Shown one piece after another: positions 26,156 through 37,828 of a stretch of 64,000 nt of DNA. Source of the stretch: Dichotomocladium elegans. Its lineage: Eukaryota; Mucoromycota; Mucoromycetes; Mucorales; Lichtheimiaceae. The translations under genes and the position numbers were made by a program. The notes beneath the pieces were generated by a model. That model was not told where the DNA came from. It made no database searches and worked only from the letters and a program-made list of their open reading frames with translations. Every line of letters starts with the position of its first letter. Positions within the stretch are counted from its first letter, which is position 1. The stretch covers positions 1,550,001 to 1,614,000 of the forward strand of contig JAIXMN010000004.1 in NCBI GenBank assembly GCA_025716815.1, in the 5' to 3' direction.

Positions 26156-26640
26156 ATGAGCAATCGATTTCGCTACAAGGATAGACAGGGCCATGTTGTC
26201 GGTTATCACGGCTGCTTTGATCATAGGGGTTATGCTGTTGATGAGGAGACACACACTCTACAATGCGTTGTTCCCACAAAGAGCAACTGCATATTCTATC
26301 TTGCAATCGTAAGTCTGAGTTCTTTGCTCCGCATATCCCCAAGCAAAAGGATGGATCATACCGACGAAAGAAACATACTTTACGCATAATTATACGACTT
26401 ACACCAGCCAACGCGAGGTCAGAAGTTTTCAAGGTGATGTTTGAATGCATCAGCAGTTAGGGATACATGTCTGTTCGCTTAGTTTTAACGAAGAAAGTGG
26501 GAGTATCATTACAGAATGCGCTGATGAGTACTCATCTCTTGTCCTCAAGCATGTTTATCAATTCATGGAAAACAAGTATAACATGTCACTGAAACCGAGC
26601 TTGATTTCTGCCTGTAGATAGGAATAGTGAAGTTAAAAAT
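26156..26640 (+). mobile_element. Decayed Tc1/mariner-type transposon (copy 2a)
   Basis: The plus strand opens with the family N-terminus (MSNRFRYKDRQGHVVGYHG, then YAVDEETHTLQCV), compare DGQGHVFDENG and VVDEELFAIE of copy 3. It is followed by stop-riddled remnants of the KRSYTAYIDQ region near 26,350 and of the FMATECSLSVKQAQF region near 26,565. At about 26,640 it meets, tail to tail, a second copy in the opposite orientation. Most of the helix-turn-helix is lost and there is no catalytic core. Confidence 0.6.
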
Positions 26641-27186
26641 CCCATGGAGCGTCGTTTTAGATACTTGAGACCCTCAAGTCTTTGGAGCAGTTGATTCATC
26701 AGCTGCTCTAGGACAATGGATGGATTCTCGTCAACGCATTCTAGAATAACGCTTTTATGCTCTTCATTAAGTATACGAGGACGATCCCTCGCTTAATTTT
26801 CTTAAAGATGCTTTCAGGGTCTTTCTCGTGCGGTAATGCCCATTGCTGGGCTGAACGAACGTGGATTCCTAGCGCTTTTGCAGCAGCTGATGCACTCAAG
26901 ACCTTCTCATACATCAGCTTGAAAAATCTGACCTTGTCTTGGTCAATGTACGCTGTGTAACTGCGCTTGATCCCCACTTCTTTCATCCGATTGTCTGTAT
27001 CCTTTTGCTTATGGTAGTCAGGTCATAGTTATCTCTGCAAGATATGCCATGCAGATATTCAGTGCGAGTACAAACGGACTGCAGAGAGTACATTTCTTCA
27101 TCAACAACATAGTCCATAGGTTCCGAATAGCCATTCTCATCAACGGCTTGACCTTGTCCATCTTCATACAAAAATAGGTCGCTCAT
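26641..27186 (-). mobile_element. Decayed Tc1/mariner-type transposon (copy 2b)
   Basis: On the minus strand, from 27,186 leftwards: MSDLFLYEDGQGQAVDENG, EPMDYVVDEEMYSLQSV, then MKEVGIKRSYTAYIDQDKVRFFKLMYEKV and the helix-turn-helix SASAAAKALGIHVRSAQQW. A frameshift after the KDPESIFKK block and loss of everything downstream leave only the DNA-binding half. It is closely similar at DNA level to copy 1 (15.8-16.6 kb), including the run around 26,640-26,760. The orientation opposes copy 2a, so the locus is an inverted pair of truncated elements. Confidence 0.72.
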
Positions 27187-27889
27187 TTCAGAATGTAAAA
27201 GTGTACAAAAGAGAAATAGTCCAAAGGAAGTGATGGATCTGCCAAGCGACATCGCTCCATGGATGCATGTGGCATTTGTTCTGTCATTGTGCGTATTCTG
27301 CGCAAAATACGATTTTAAAGATCTTCAAACCTTTTAAGTATCCCGTTCATTGCTTCAGGACGATGACATGGGATACTCGTCAATACAACATAAAATAATA
27401 CTCTTATGGTGTTCAGAGGTATTATGCGAATGCTCCTCGCGCTGCTTTTTTCCTAACTATGTTGCCAGGGTTCTCTTGATGCTGTAATATTCATCGCTAC
27501 GCTGGGCGAACGAGTATTATCCCTAACTGTTTTCTTTTCTGCTTTTTACTTTGGAAATATATGTACGGCAGCAGCGAGTTCAGAGACGCCTTTCCAAGAT
27601 GAAAAAGTCAAATTCCATGTGCGAACAAACACATTGAAGACCGTATGTCACCTCATCAACAGCATAAAGCCGTGCTCATCGACAACCTAGTCCTGTCTAT
27701 CTTAGTAACGAAATCGATTGCTCATTTCAGAATGCTGAATGTGCATTGAAAGGAAGAAGATCGATAGCTCCCATCCGAAAAGGCTTATGTGCTTTTGTAT
27801 TCAAGTGCCGCTTTTGAGAATATGGAGACTACATTTTCAGAGTACGCGGCTGAAGTTTCAGCTTTTCAACCTTCAATAATATAGGCTAA
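27187..27889. other. Transposon debris upstream of the ALADIN gene
   Basis: About 700 bp of AT-rich sequence. At 27,640-27,750 the minus strand shows a further eroded N-terminal fragment of the same Tc1/mariner family (MSNRFRY followed by stops). The remainder has no recognisable gene; the end next to 27,890 presumably serves as the ALADIN promoter. Confidence 0.45.
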
Positions 27890-29845
27890 ATGGGCGAAAT
27901 CCTGGGTGAATACAAGCGAACGCTAGGTATAAGTCCATAAACGATATAAAAACCAATGCATTGATCCGTTTTCTTTCCTAGTGTCTGCTGGCAACGTGAG
28001 CCAATACAATGTAGGCTACTAAGAAAAAAATAGGCGCGCAATATGTTTGACGCGCTTATGCTGATTGATTAAATCAACCATTCCAACTGGTTCAGATACC
28101 CATACTCTCGACGATTGAGATCAATACCGTCCCTGGTCTTGAACTCAAGGAGAACTCGACTTTACACGAGGAAAATGCCTTTGGAGGATTGATCAACGAT
28201 GTCTGTGACGCCGCTCGACATCAGCTGGGCGAGCTGTAAGTTTTGATTGTTGTTAATCGGAATGCCAGCAAACAAAGCATCGAACTCTCATTCTGCATTT
28301 TGTGCTCTCTAGTCAAAATTACCTCGAGGATAAAACAGATAACATGTAGGTTTGAGGCAATTGCTTTTGATTATCGTCAGCTATGCTCAACACAACATAT
28401 AAGCAGCTCCCTTCCAGCCTATGTACGAAATGCCTGGGATGTAGCACTTCGCTGCTGGAACGGTAGCGTCAAGGATGTACCATGGAAATCAAGTATGACC
28501 AAGTGTATGGCGTGGCATCCGCACCGTAATATGCTTGCTGTTGCTTTTCAAGACCATACAGTACATGTTTATGAGAGAGAAGCGCACGACTCAACTTGGT
28601 ATTGCAGTGTACTCCAACATCAATTTATGCGGGGTATTACCTGTTTAGAATGGAAGAAGCGTGCTCGTGGCATGCTTGCCGTCGGCTGCAAGTACGAACA
28701 AGGACTAAGTGGTGGTGGTCGAAGAGAAGCAATGGGGGTGATGTTAAAAGAAGTCTTTAAAACAATGTTAGGCAAGGCGTGTGTGTATGGAATATTGACA
28801 ATGATCCAGCCAATCGCTCCGTCGACCCAAATATCTGCACCAGCGCATCGATGAATTATCTGTGCTACCCGGGCCATGAAGATATCATCTCAGTTGCCTG
28901 GGATCCTACGCCAGCAAGTCATCTTTTGGCCGCCGCATCTGCAATAAGCGGAACAATTGTCATTTATGATATAAAAACCTTGACATCAAACCCCCTGAAA
29001 CGAGCGGGCAAAGGGAACGTACTGATGCGATGGAGCCCTGATGGCATGTGGCTCTTTGTGGCTACAGGGTAAGAAGATTTTATTTTTGTTCCTTTGTGTA
29101 TGCACAAGAGAAGAAGCTAGAGTGCTCACTAGCCTTGGGACATAGTGAAGGGACTTCACGCATGTGGGATACCTGCAGGTGGAGATATAAAGACCTAGTC
29201 AACCCGCCCGGATTGTGGGTCCAAGTAAGAGACCAGGATTTTTGATCCTCATGCTTTTTGATTTACGCCTATCTGTAGGCTGCGTGTTGGGCTCCCGACA
29301 GCAAAAACCTATTCATATCAATGCATGGAAAAAGTGATATACATGTCATTTACTGGACAAACTCAGGACCAAAAGAAGGTGCAGACCGATGGAACCACTA
29401 TCACCTTATATGTATCTTAACAAATGCTCTATAGAACTTCTGCACCGAAAGCTCCATTCGGTAAAAGCCCCCATGGAAGGGATGCCCTCTGAAGTAAAAA
29501 CGACCGGGATCAAAGAGATTGCCCTTTCCTCACGCGATGGGAAGCGGCTAGCGGTCATTTTTGACCAGTCGAACAGCGTTGCTCTGTACACGGCAGATGT
29601 ACATGCCCTCCCAGCCCTTGGTGTGAATAGCAGTCTTCAACTGATGTAGGCAGGAGAATTACTGATATACTTAATTGAGTACTGACCGATTGTTGTTGAA
29701 TAGTGGTTCAACCGATCTGGGCGTTTCCGACACTTCTGTCAGCCAGCCTATTCGTATTGCATACTCATCATGTGACAGCTCGGGCTCCACATTGGCGGTA
29801 CTCCGTAAAGATGGAAAAATTTCATTTATCTATCAGGTAGCATGA
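27890..29845 (+). CDS. ALADIN-type WD40 nucleoporin
   Basis: Ten exons (27890-27926, 27982-28010, 28096-28235, 28313-28345, 28404-28691, 28772-29068, 29146-29224, 29279-29378, 29435-29645, 29704-29845) join in phase to 451 residues. ALADIN (human AAAS) is a WD40 component of the nuclear pore cytoplasmic ring. Supporting segments are WDVALRCWNGSVKDVPW, KCMAWHPHRNMLAVAFQD, AVGCKQGVCVWNIDND (built across an exon junction), CYPGHEDIISVAWDP, LMRWSPDGMWLFVATGEGTSRMWDTCRW and AACWAPDSKNLFISM. The protein is shorter than human AAAS (546 residues), mainly at the C-terminus. The first two tiny exons are supported by phase and splice signals only. The gene converges on the L1-domain gene, 122 bp between stops. 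Confidence 0.85.
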
Positions 29846-29967
29846 TCATAAAGATACACAACATCTCAAGGGACCAATTTCGGCGAATGATGTATGCGCG
29901 TTATTTTATTACTAGAGAGGCGGTGTGGATGGTTACCTCTGAATGCAATGAAAAGTTTATGATATTA

Positions 29968-30995
29968 TTACATTGGAAGGGAGTTGTAGAAAGGAAGGGG
30001 AGGGCTAGTCCCTGTCTTCAAAGATATTTCTTGGATATCCTCGAATGGCAGGTGCTCTTCAAGACCCTTCAAAAGCTCAAGCATGTTCTCCACGACCTCA
30101 TCTTTAGAAAGCCCAAAATGGCCAACTTGAAGCAAACTGGTATCAAAGCCATGTTAGCCATCACTAGTTGTTTCAAGGAAATTTAAACACTTACACTTGA
30201 GGACCCATGATGTTAAAATATTGACCGGCAAAAGCAGTTTTCATCGAAGCCACCTTATTTTTGACACGAAGGTTCACAGGAAAAGGGGTACTAGAAATGA
30301 CATGCGATGAATACCGTGTACCTATTCATAGATTATGGTGCAGAAAAAAAAGGACAGCTGCTTACGTCTTCCGTTTTTTCAAGAAGACACTACCAAGGAG
30401 GCCGGGCATGAAGCTGACAATACGATCATCAACATAGAAACTGTCGTGTGCCATGAGAAGATTACGTCTTCTTTCAAAGGTGTTAAAAGAAGCCTTGAGT
30501 TCATCCATCGCATAAACCTAGACGAAAAGAACTAAGAACATTGACCACGTCTTGGAGCTACCAAAATTCACACATACCTTAACATTCTTCAGGCCACCTT
30601 TAATTAACTCTTGCTCCAAAGCCTTGGCATCTGACTTGACAAAAAGGCACATATTGGAATCCTTGGGGAAAAGGGGATGCTTTGCCTTGCTGGGAATGTC
30701 TTATCGATTAGCAAAAGCGTACAAGATCTCATTCTAGAGCTTACATTTTCTTTCCACGGTTACAGTACTCTAAAAAGCTCGAAGGGATCTTCTTCATGAC
30801 TACTTGCATAAACAAATAGCTATTTTTCGAACTAAGCAGATCGACATCCTCTTTTGATCGCTCGAATTTAGCAAGTGCAGCATATGCAGATTTGGCCTGT
30901 ACATATGCTTTGTTAATTACGATGCTCTCAACCCATTTTTCGATCTGGATAGTGATCATTACCTGAGCCAGGTGGCGATCCTCTAGTGATGACAT
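29968..30995 (-). CDS. Ribosomal L1-domain ribosome-biogenesis protein (Utp30/RSL1D1 family)
   Basis: Five exons, transcription order 30995-30764, 30699-30578, 30517-30366, 30290-30195, 30136-29968, give 256 residues, near the length of yeast Utp30. The L1 fold is recognisable throughout: VINKAYVQAKSAYAALAKF, the VVMKKIPSSF strand, KHPLFPKDSNMCLFVKSD, LLMAHDSFYVDDRIVSFMPGLLG with LKKRK, and the segment GPQVLLQVGHFGLSKDEVVENML. Such proteins bind pre-rRNA in the nucleolus. A GTAATG...CCAG stretch of 18 nt near 30,960-30,945 mimics an intron but is too short and keeps frame, so it is retained. The first 20 residues are the least certain. The C-terminal Lys-rich tail of RSL1D1 is absent. Confidence 0.8.
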
Positions 30996-32688
30996 TGTAT
31001 TATATATAAAAAAAAAGAATTGCTCCTGAACAATGAAACAAAAATAGGTGAGATAAGTCACAGCGAGTCACGATGCGTTGATTTACAAATCTGAACTTCG
31101 TCCAAAGAGTTTCTTGCACAGTATTCGTTCATCCGACCCAGATGCACCCGAGATGATTCATAGCTTGTGTGCTATACAGCATTGCTCAAATCAAGGTCGC
31201 ATTTGTTAAAAAATCTTCCTGGAAAATGACAAATCACCTGACGCATACACGGAAATAAGATGTCGCATGAAAAGCTCGGCAAACTTCCTATCAGCAGAGC
31301 AATCTTCGCGAATGTTGTGTTTAGCAATTCAAAAGAGACAGGGAGTCATCGAGCAAAGAGAATAATCCCTCTATTGCCATTTAATCAAGCTCATTCTAAC
31401 ACAGCAATGAAAATAATTAGGCTTCTCTCAGGGTCTAAGAGATTATATTAGCCACCTTAGTCCAAATCCGTTAAAAAGTATAAACCCGCAGAGTAGCGTA
31501 GAGAACCCATCCACTTGCATGCTTGTTTATCTCTAATCTGCGCATTTCCCATGCGTGAAGTGGAGATAAGGGATAAGAAGTCGTCATTTGTGATGCACAT
31601 GCGATGGGCTTATGCCCGCCTACACGTGGATTCAAACAGACATGAATTACATGCTTTATGAAAGTATGTATGTGGAAGGAAATCTTGGATAGGCGAAAAA
31701 GTCAACAATGAAAGATATGTGAGCGCTTATTTCTGACGGCCATGCATTTGCCACATATGGTGCAAAAGATCCGTTTTCTTGTGCCTGGCAATGGTCCCCT
31801 GAACGATGGCAGACCATTTGAGCGAGATGTCCAGATGCGATATGGTTCATTCGGTACGATTGGTTCAGTACGTTAGCGTCGTTGAGCGTCCTAGTGGGAG
31901 ACAAAAGAACGCGTACCAAATCTACAGATTACTTCGAGTAACTTCTTCAAGGATCACCGGTGGTTCCTTGTCGTCATAAAACTGGCCATGGCAAGCCGTT
32001 CCCATACCCAGCGTGTTCAATCAAACGCGCTGAACATCACTGAAAAAGCCGCACTTGGCATTAGCAATCATTATCTTCTCCAGAGATGAAGCAATTAGCG
32101 AAACAAAGATATTGGTCGATGACCCCGCAGGGTGTCCAAGCCAGTACTTTTCCTTATCTCGAGGTACTCGGTGATCTGAGCTGGTACCATAAGCCCTTTC
32201 CTCATAGTCTTTATGTCTTTTTTGGAGAACTGGATGTCCAAGCTTCCCAGCGGCATCAGGTTGCTGATGAAAATAATCATGATAATTCGGACAAAAAGGC
32301 CTTAGCCCATTAGGGAACGGTTGGCATGATACCTTGGGTTTTCGCAGATTGAGTTCGATCACGGCGGACGGTGCAGCGACCTGGAACAGAACCGCCTCTT
32401 TTGGATGAACGCTCCATCCCTTTACGTTTTCCTTTAGGTAAGTATCGAATACGTGTCTGATAGTAACGCCAGCAAGTTCGATCATCATCTGCTTCAGCAA
32501 AAAGTTCAATTGCTGTCTTAAAATTGCCGGATCGCGAAATTAGAGGACGAGTCCTGTCCAGATACGCATGGTGACAAAGCAGATGTCCCATCCTTCTTAT
32601 TTTGGAAACTGAAGTATGGCTGGAAGCGCGGTTAAATAAAAATAAAATGATTAGGGAAAGTCACGCACCTTTTCTCGGTCTCCAGGCC
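30996..32688. other. Unresolved interval
   Basis: About 1.7 kb. The right part contains a candidate minus-strand gene (see 32,021-32,591). A minus-strand frame at 31,656-31,919 (with NDANVLNQSYRMNHIASG) may be its continuation or a decayed exon; no splice path joins them cleanly. The left 600 bp hold short frames only. No RNA gene recognised. Confidence 0.35.
32021..32591 (-). pseudogene. Candidate gene or gene remnant of unknown family
   Basis: On the minus strand an exon-like segment (around IELAGVTIRHVFDTYLKENV and HPKEAVLFQVAAPSAVIELN) ends at a GTATCA donor after 32,333. A pyrimidine-containing acceptor at 32,264 gives a 69-nt intron in phase 0, and the second segment reads on (GKLGHPVLQKRHKDYEERAY, SSTNIFVSLIASSLEKIMIA) to a stop at 32,021. 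The sequence is protein-like, but an upstream frame (FKTAIELFAEADDD) overlaps it in another phase, suggesting a frameshift. No family identified. It may be a real gene with a misread exon or a decaying one. Confidence 0.3.
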
Positions 32689-32956
32689 ATGGCCAAAGTC
32701 AACAAGCTATACACCTTTGCTGCCCTCATGGTGGGCATGGGCATTGGAAGTACTACTGTGAACAAGGTAGATGTCTCGTTTTTTTTTTCGGATGGATAGT
32801 AACACTGATGACCCGCTGCATTTATATTATATTCACAAAAGATTATGAAGCCGAACATGGTAAGATAGATTTAGTTCTCTGCATGTGGCCTTTTTCTTTC
32901 TCATTCCTGATGGTCTCCTGCAGTCCATTCCTCGTCCCAAGATTGATAAACAGTGA
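32689..32956 (+). CDS. Spliced 42-residue membrane microprotein
   Basis: Three tiny exons, 32689-32766, 32842-32859 and 32924-32956, all in phase 0, encode 42 residues. The introns (75 and 64 nt) have GT donors; intron 2 has a GTAAGA donor and a long pyrimidine tract ending CTCCTGCAG. The protein starts MAKVNKLYTF, has one hydrophobic glycine/methionine-rich segment (AALMVGMGIG) and a basic tail ending PRPKIDKQ. This is the layout of small inner-membrane or ER proteins such as respiratory-chain accessory subunits, but no family is recognised. The stop is only 12 bp from the stop of the opposing membrane-protein gene. Two independent in-phase introns around six codons argue against chance. Confidence 0.55.
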
Positions 32957-32968
32957 AAGAACAGCAAA

Positions 32969-33824
32969 TTATAAAATATGGTTTCTGAAGCTTCTGAAAT
33001 ACGTGTTTCCCACGCCACCAATACCAAATGCAGGCCCGATTCTTCCAACCCGAGCAAAGGCGCTCTTCAGATATTCAGACCGGACGAAATGGAATCGCTG
33101 GAATGGAGAGGCTCCTGGTCTGTTGTAGAGATCGAGACCAAGGAGATGGAAAGGAGTGCTGACAAATTGGACGGTGGCCGGGCAGATGAGCTGAGCAGTG
33201 ACATGTGCATTCTTTTGCGAGGCGGATTGGTTTTCCTGGAGCCATTGGGCAACTAAAGGTGGGGCTGTGAAGCTGGCTGCGATGGTGAGTGCATCTCGGG
33301 AAGCAAACAGCAGGTAGGTAAGGATTGGGAGACCGCGCACAGCAGTAACGCCAAACATGCGAGTGAAGGCCCTGTCCTTGAGGATGCAAAGGGACATGTT
33401 GACGACGGTGGTGGCGAGGAACTTGTTCCAGGCTGCTTGTCCGGCAGGCACCGTGAGAATTTCGCTAGTGGTGTCCATTACATTGGCAGTAATATAGGTC
33501 GAGAAGTAGAGGCCAAAGATCAATCGGAACTGGGGTGTGCCGGCAAACTGGATTGGTTTAGAGAATGCTGTTTGAAAGCCTTTGATCAGGCCTTGCCCGA
33601 GTGGCCGCTTCCCGTTTGCATTTTCTATAATAGCTCTGTGTGGATATCAGCATTCTGGTCTAGATCCCGTTAAATCACAATTTCTTGGAAATTCACCTGT
33701 CGACGATTGAAATGAAGGGCGCGACGAGTACAGAGGAAGAGGCTGCAGCGGCAAAGTCGATACCGTAAAGCCCAAATAGAATGCCTCGGTGGTTAGACTT
33801 TTCAGCCTCCATGGTTGTGGACAT
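32969..33824 (-). CDS. Conserved multi-pass membrane protein, unknown function
   Basis: Two exons, 33824-33697 and 33635-32969, with a 61-nt GTGAAT...CACACAG intron, give 264 residues. The start MSTTMEAEKSNHRGILFGLY leads into a first hydrophobic helix (FAAAASSSVLVAPFISIV). Further hydrophobic stretches lie around RLIFGLYFSTYITANV, GLPILTYLLFASRDALTIA and PATVQFVSTPFHLLGLDLY. The last block, RVGRIGPAFGIGGVGNTYF, looks like a conserved family motif; I have the impression of a fungal mitochondrial membrane protein family but cannot name it. Sideroflexin was considered but its hallmark motifs are absent. No typical presequence is evident. Confidence 0.72.
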
Positions 33825-35302
33825 GTCAAGGAAAAAAAAACGCGGAGGAGCTTGCCGGAATGAAATTACTTGTGTGTAACAGAAAGTGACTTTACCTATT
33901 TCACCGGTTTCCCACGTTGCCCCTCCCCTCCTTCGGCTCTCTCATCTGTCTAGGTCGGCTGATCTGTGCTTGCTCGTGTTAATCAAAGCCAAAAGAGAGA
34001 ACAAGAGGCGTCAACTTGAACTCTTCACCCGGTCTTGTAACTTTGCACGCTTGATCATTTGAATAATGCGGTGACGTAAACTTTTTTTTATATTTCCAAG
34101 AACAAACAATGATTGGCGGCAAATATTGACATCCTCCTATGCAGAAAAAATCCTTTTCTCTTTTGGTTGCGTATTGGAAATAGGGGAAGACGACGATGAA
34201 TGAATGGTCTTTGCCGTAAGAACAGATGCACGTGCGCTTCCCTTCTGCCACTGCGTATGGGTTCCGCAGTGTGTGCTTTTGCTCGTTTTTGTCTCTATGT
34301 ATGCATATGCTATCAGGAGTAAAGATGTATACAAAAGAATTTATGAAGGTAAGACTGAGAAAAAGCAGCATTAACACGAGGCCACACTTTTGGTGATGTG
34401 CCATAGATGCACTCCTGATTTTCTGCTGAGAGCAGAGAGAGAGAGAGAGAAAAGGAAATAAATGACGTTAAACACATTCCACAGCAGAGATTAAACGAAT
34501 ATCATCAATTGGGGAAACAGGAGGAGCACTTGACGTAAATGTCATTCCATTTCGCGTCTTGATGCTAGATAAACGATTGTATATTCTAGTTTATGGATGG
34601 TATTGAACGAAGAAATCCATTTAACAAGCGAACCAGCAAGGCAACATAATCCGAAGGAACGAACGAGAGTAAGATAAACGGAGGGAGTAACTCTCAAAGA
34701 TCTCTCGTTTTGGTCAAAGGACCTATAGAAGAAGGAGACCAGTCGCAAGATATCATTCTTTCATGTCTACTTTAGGACAAATTGTATTGGGAGAGAGGGC
34801 CTTCTTACTGCGTGTGAGTGAGTGAAATAATAGAGACACGACAAGACCGCCCCCCTGAATTGTATCTTCTAAAAGACCCTTTCGTCTCCTTTTTGGATGC
34901 GCGAGAGCAGAGAAAGAAAGGGGACTACGAGGCCACGTACACCCATCAAACTTCTCTCCTCAACTGTGTGAGTCTATATACCTGAATACCGACTTATTCC
35001 CCACTCGTGGCCAAACCAATCTAGTGGGATTAATAGTGTTATAATTTTCCAATTCAAGTGGCCTGCTGCTGCACATACGCATATCTCGCTAAGATAGTAT
35101 TACTCAACACGGCTGATATTCTTGCCCAGAACAAACTTGAACAAGACAATCCTAAATCTTGACAATAACTCCTTTTGGCTGTTGTCGATCAGGTACCAGT
35201 GAACAGCAGTATTTAAATCCTCTTCTCATTCCTTTCGAGCATCTCTTTTCACACATTATATCTTTTGTCCTCCAGCGTGCGCGAACTTCACTAAAAACTG
35301 CT
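33825..35302. promoter_or_regulatory. Long upstream region of the C2H2 factor gene
   Basis: About 1.5 kb between divergent start codons, unusually long for this window. It contains a GA dinucleotide run at about 34,430-34,452, many purine-rich patches and a Gln/His-free open stretch just before the ATG. Long 5' regions are common for transcription-factor genes. A minus-strand frame at 33,979-34,404 with a hydrophobic start was not accepted as a gene. Confidence 0.4.
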
Positions 35303-37120
35303 ATGTCGTCCGCTACGTCAGCTTTTGAGCACCAGCAACCCAACACTCCTCCCCAGACCATCGATAAGTCGCATCAAGTACAACTTTCCGAGACACGTTC
35401 TTCTGTTATGACCCCCAGCATCTATTCGTCTTCAGCTGCAACATGCTATTATCACAGCATCCCCTCTTCTATGAACGCTGCCCCGCTATACGCTACCCAG
35501 AACGTGGTATCACCCCCGCTCACACCTGCCGTCTCGCCTTCATCTTTTGTTCTCGATGCTTCTCAACTCAACCAGCAACAGCAACAACGCAAGTACTCTG
35601 TCGATGTCGGATCTTTCGGCTATAGCAACTATCAGCAATCAATGGATGATTCTTGCAATTATCACCGGCTATCCTCCTGCTCTGCGCTTTTGCCCACAGC
35701 TGATCAAAGTGGCAATAATCAGCTGCAGCAACAGCAGCGATTTCGTCCTCAGACAACGACGATGGACTTTACCGTCCTCTTGGGAAGTGACTCGGCGGAG
35801 GAAATCATCGCATCATCATTGCCGGCTGCTGTGAACGACGAAGACAAAATTAACAGTGGTCGGGACAGTAGCAAAGCCGGCAGTAGCAATGCACTCGTTG
35901 CCACTACTGTCGCATCCGCAGCAGCCAAAGGGCACAAGCATGTGTGCAAATACGCGTTTTGCGGCTGGAGCTTCAAGCGCTATGAACACCTCAAGCGCCA
36001 TATGCTCGTTCACACGGGTGAACGACCTCACGTATGTCAATTTCCCGGCTGCGGCAAGAGCTTTAGCCGATCTGACAATTTCCATGCACATTGCCGAACG
36101 CACACGAAAAAATCAATGTCACTGGTTTCTTTTTCTTCTACCTCATCATCTTCATCTTCCTCCTCATCCTCCTTTTCTTTCTCTTCCCAAAACCTACAAC
36201 GCAAAACTCCAAAGCAGAAAAGTGCCTCGACGGGTCTTTCACCGCCAATCCAGCACCAGTATCAACAAGGATCTGGCGGGGACGGACAAAATATCGAGGC
36301 CTATACCGCAGCGATCCCTCTACCCGCATCAGCAGTAAGTGTTTTGTGCTTCGCTTTCCTCTGAGAGTTATTTTTTTTCTCTTTGCAAAGTGACACTCAC
36401 CTCGGATAAATTCTTATGAAGTCTTCGTATGAATCAATCCATCATATGACCCATTCAAACGATGATCTCTTGTTCTCTACATCGTCGCTCTTGACCCATA
36501 ATGCGCCGACCTCTCAAACACTTTTTAACCATCATAATCAACAGCAGACGGAAGCTTCCTCTGTCTTTGCTTATCCTCACCATCCGTCACAGTACTATTC
36601 GCAATACACGATCAACGCCCCCACTACGGGTGCACCAAATGGTAGCTCTGCAAGCCAATGTCCCGCCGTCGCAGCAGCAGCAGCCGCGGTCGCGGCAGCC
36701 GCAATCGTCTCTGCTGCAGCGTCCTCGTCCTCCTCTCCCAACGGCCCGGCAAATGCATTGACGTCAAAATCGACTCGAATCGCTAAGGCATTCCCATACA
36801 TTTCACAGCGTCGAGCGCCCAACAACAAATGCAACGGCAGCAGCACCAACGACCAGCACAAATCTCACATGTGCCCTGTCATGCAGTGTCAGCGACGATT
36901 CAAGCGTCTTGAGCATCTTAAGCGACATATGCGCATCCATACCCTTGAGCGCCCTTTTGCATGCACTTATCCAAGCTGCCACAAGAGCTTCTCACGGTCG
37001 GATAATCTATCGCAACATATGAAAACACATCAGCGCCACGAAGACAGACTACGCCAGCAGCAACAGCAACAGCACCATCACTATTTTAACCCAATATCAT
37101 CTTCGGTAGACAATTGCTAA
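35303..37120 (+). CDS. C2H2 transcription factor with two separate zinc-finger pairs
   Basis: Two exons, 35303-36334 and 36422-37120, joined in phase 0 through an 87-nt GTAAGT intron, give 576 residues. The first pair of C2H2 fingers lies near residues 212-270 ([19 protein letters not shown], then [19 protein letters not shown]), the second near 491-550 ([19 protein letters not shown], then [19 protein letters not shown]). The finger pairs resemble those of Ste12-type and Msn2-type fungal regulators, with FKR.EHLKRH and FSRSDN contact helices. The rest is Gln, Ser and Ala homopolymer-rich. The two halves could be read as adjacent genes only 50 bp apart; the in-phase intron makes one gene more likely. 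The acceptor (TTATGAAG) is weak. The ATG at 35,303 is the first in frame. Confidence 0.75.
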
Positions 37121-37828
37121 TCGAGGTGCGTGAGACGGGGAGCAAGGTTGATGCTTGAGAGAAGCCAAGTCTCTTCTTGATGCCTATTCTCCACATTCAT
37201 ACACATGTCTTTTTCTTTTTATTATTGTTATTCGTCGCATTTATATATTTCAATTTCAACCGTGTTTTCATCATGCTTTTTTTTTTGTCTTCTTCTGTAC
37301 AGACTTCTTTTTCTTCCTTTTCATTTATGCTTCTTTCTTTCTAATACTCTCCACTCACTGATTTCTTCGCAAAACCCACCACCCTTACCCCAAAGAAGGA
37401 TGCAACGTCGTATTGTTTCCCTCTTTCGCACATATTAACCCTAAGCATATCCTACATGCACATACACCTCCAGCCCTCACGCACAGTTAACATTATTATG
37501 TTCCTTCCCTCCCCCCGAAAAAAAAGAAATGCTACATCAACAATGTATACTCTTTTCTTCAATATGGCTCATTTTCTTTTCCAATAATGACAACTATATA
37601 ATAAAAAGGTGATATTGCAAATATACATATAATAAAACGGAGGAGAGTTCTATTACACAATCTAACGATGAATCAAGCAAAAGACAATGGGTGGAATATT
37701 ATGTATATATGAAAAAATAAAATACCAGTGATTATGAAGGATGATGAGAAAGGGAAACGGCAGTACGTCAAGGATGTTTAACTTGTTACCGGATGCAAGG
37801 TATTCGAGCAAGCGAGTGGTTCTTTTTC
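37121..37828. other. 3' region between convergent genes
   Basis: About 700 bp between the stops of the C2H2 factor gene and the phosphotransferase gene. It is very T-rich from 37,190 to 37,340 and AT-rich around 37,600-37,730 with AATAAA-like words (for example near 37,715), consistent with 3' untranslated and polyadenylation sequence for both genes. No coding sequence is seen. Confidence 0.5.

Noticed and set aside
30945..30962. 18-nt GT...AG segment in exon 1 of the L1-domain gene
   Set aside because: Too short for a spliceosomal intron and a multiple of three, so it is read through.
33979..34404. 141-residue minus-strand frame with a hydrophobic start
   Set aside because: No conserved motif, no splice support, and it lies in the long upstream region of the C2H2 factor gene.
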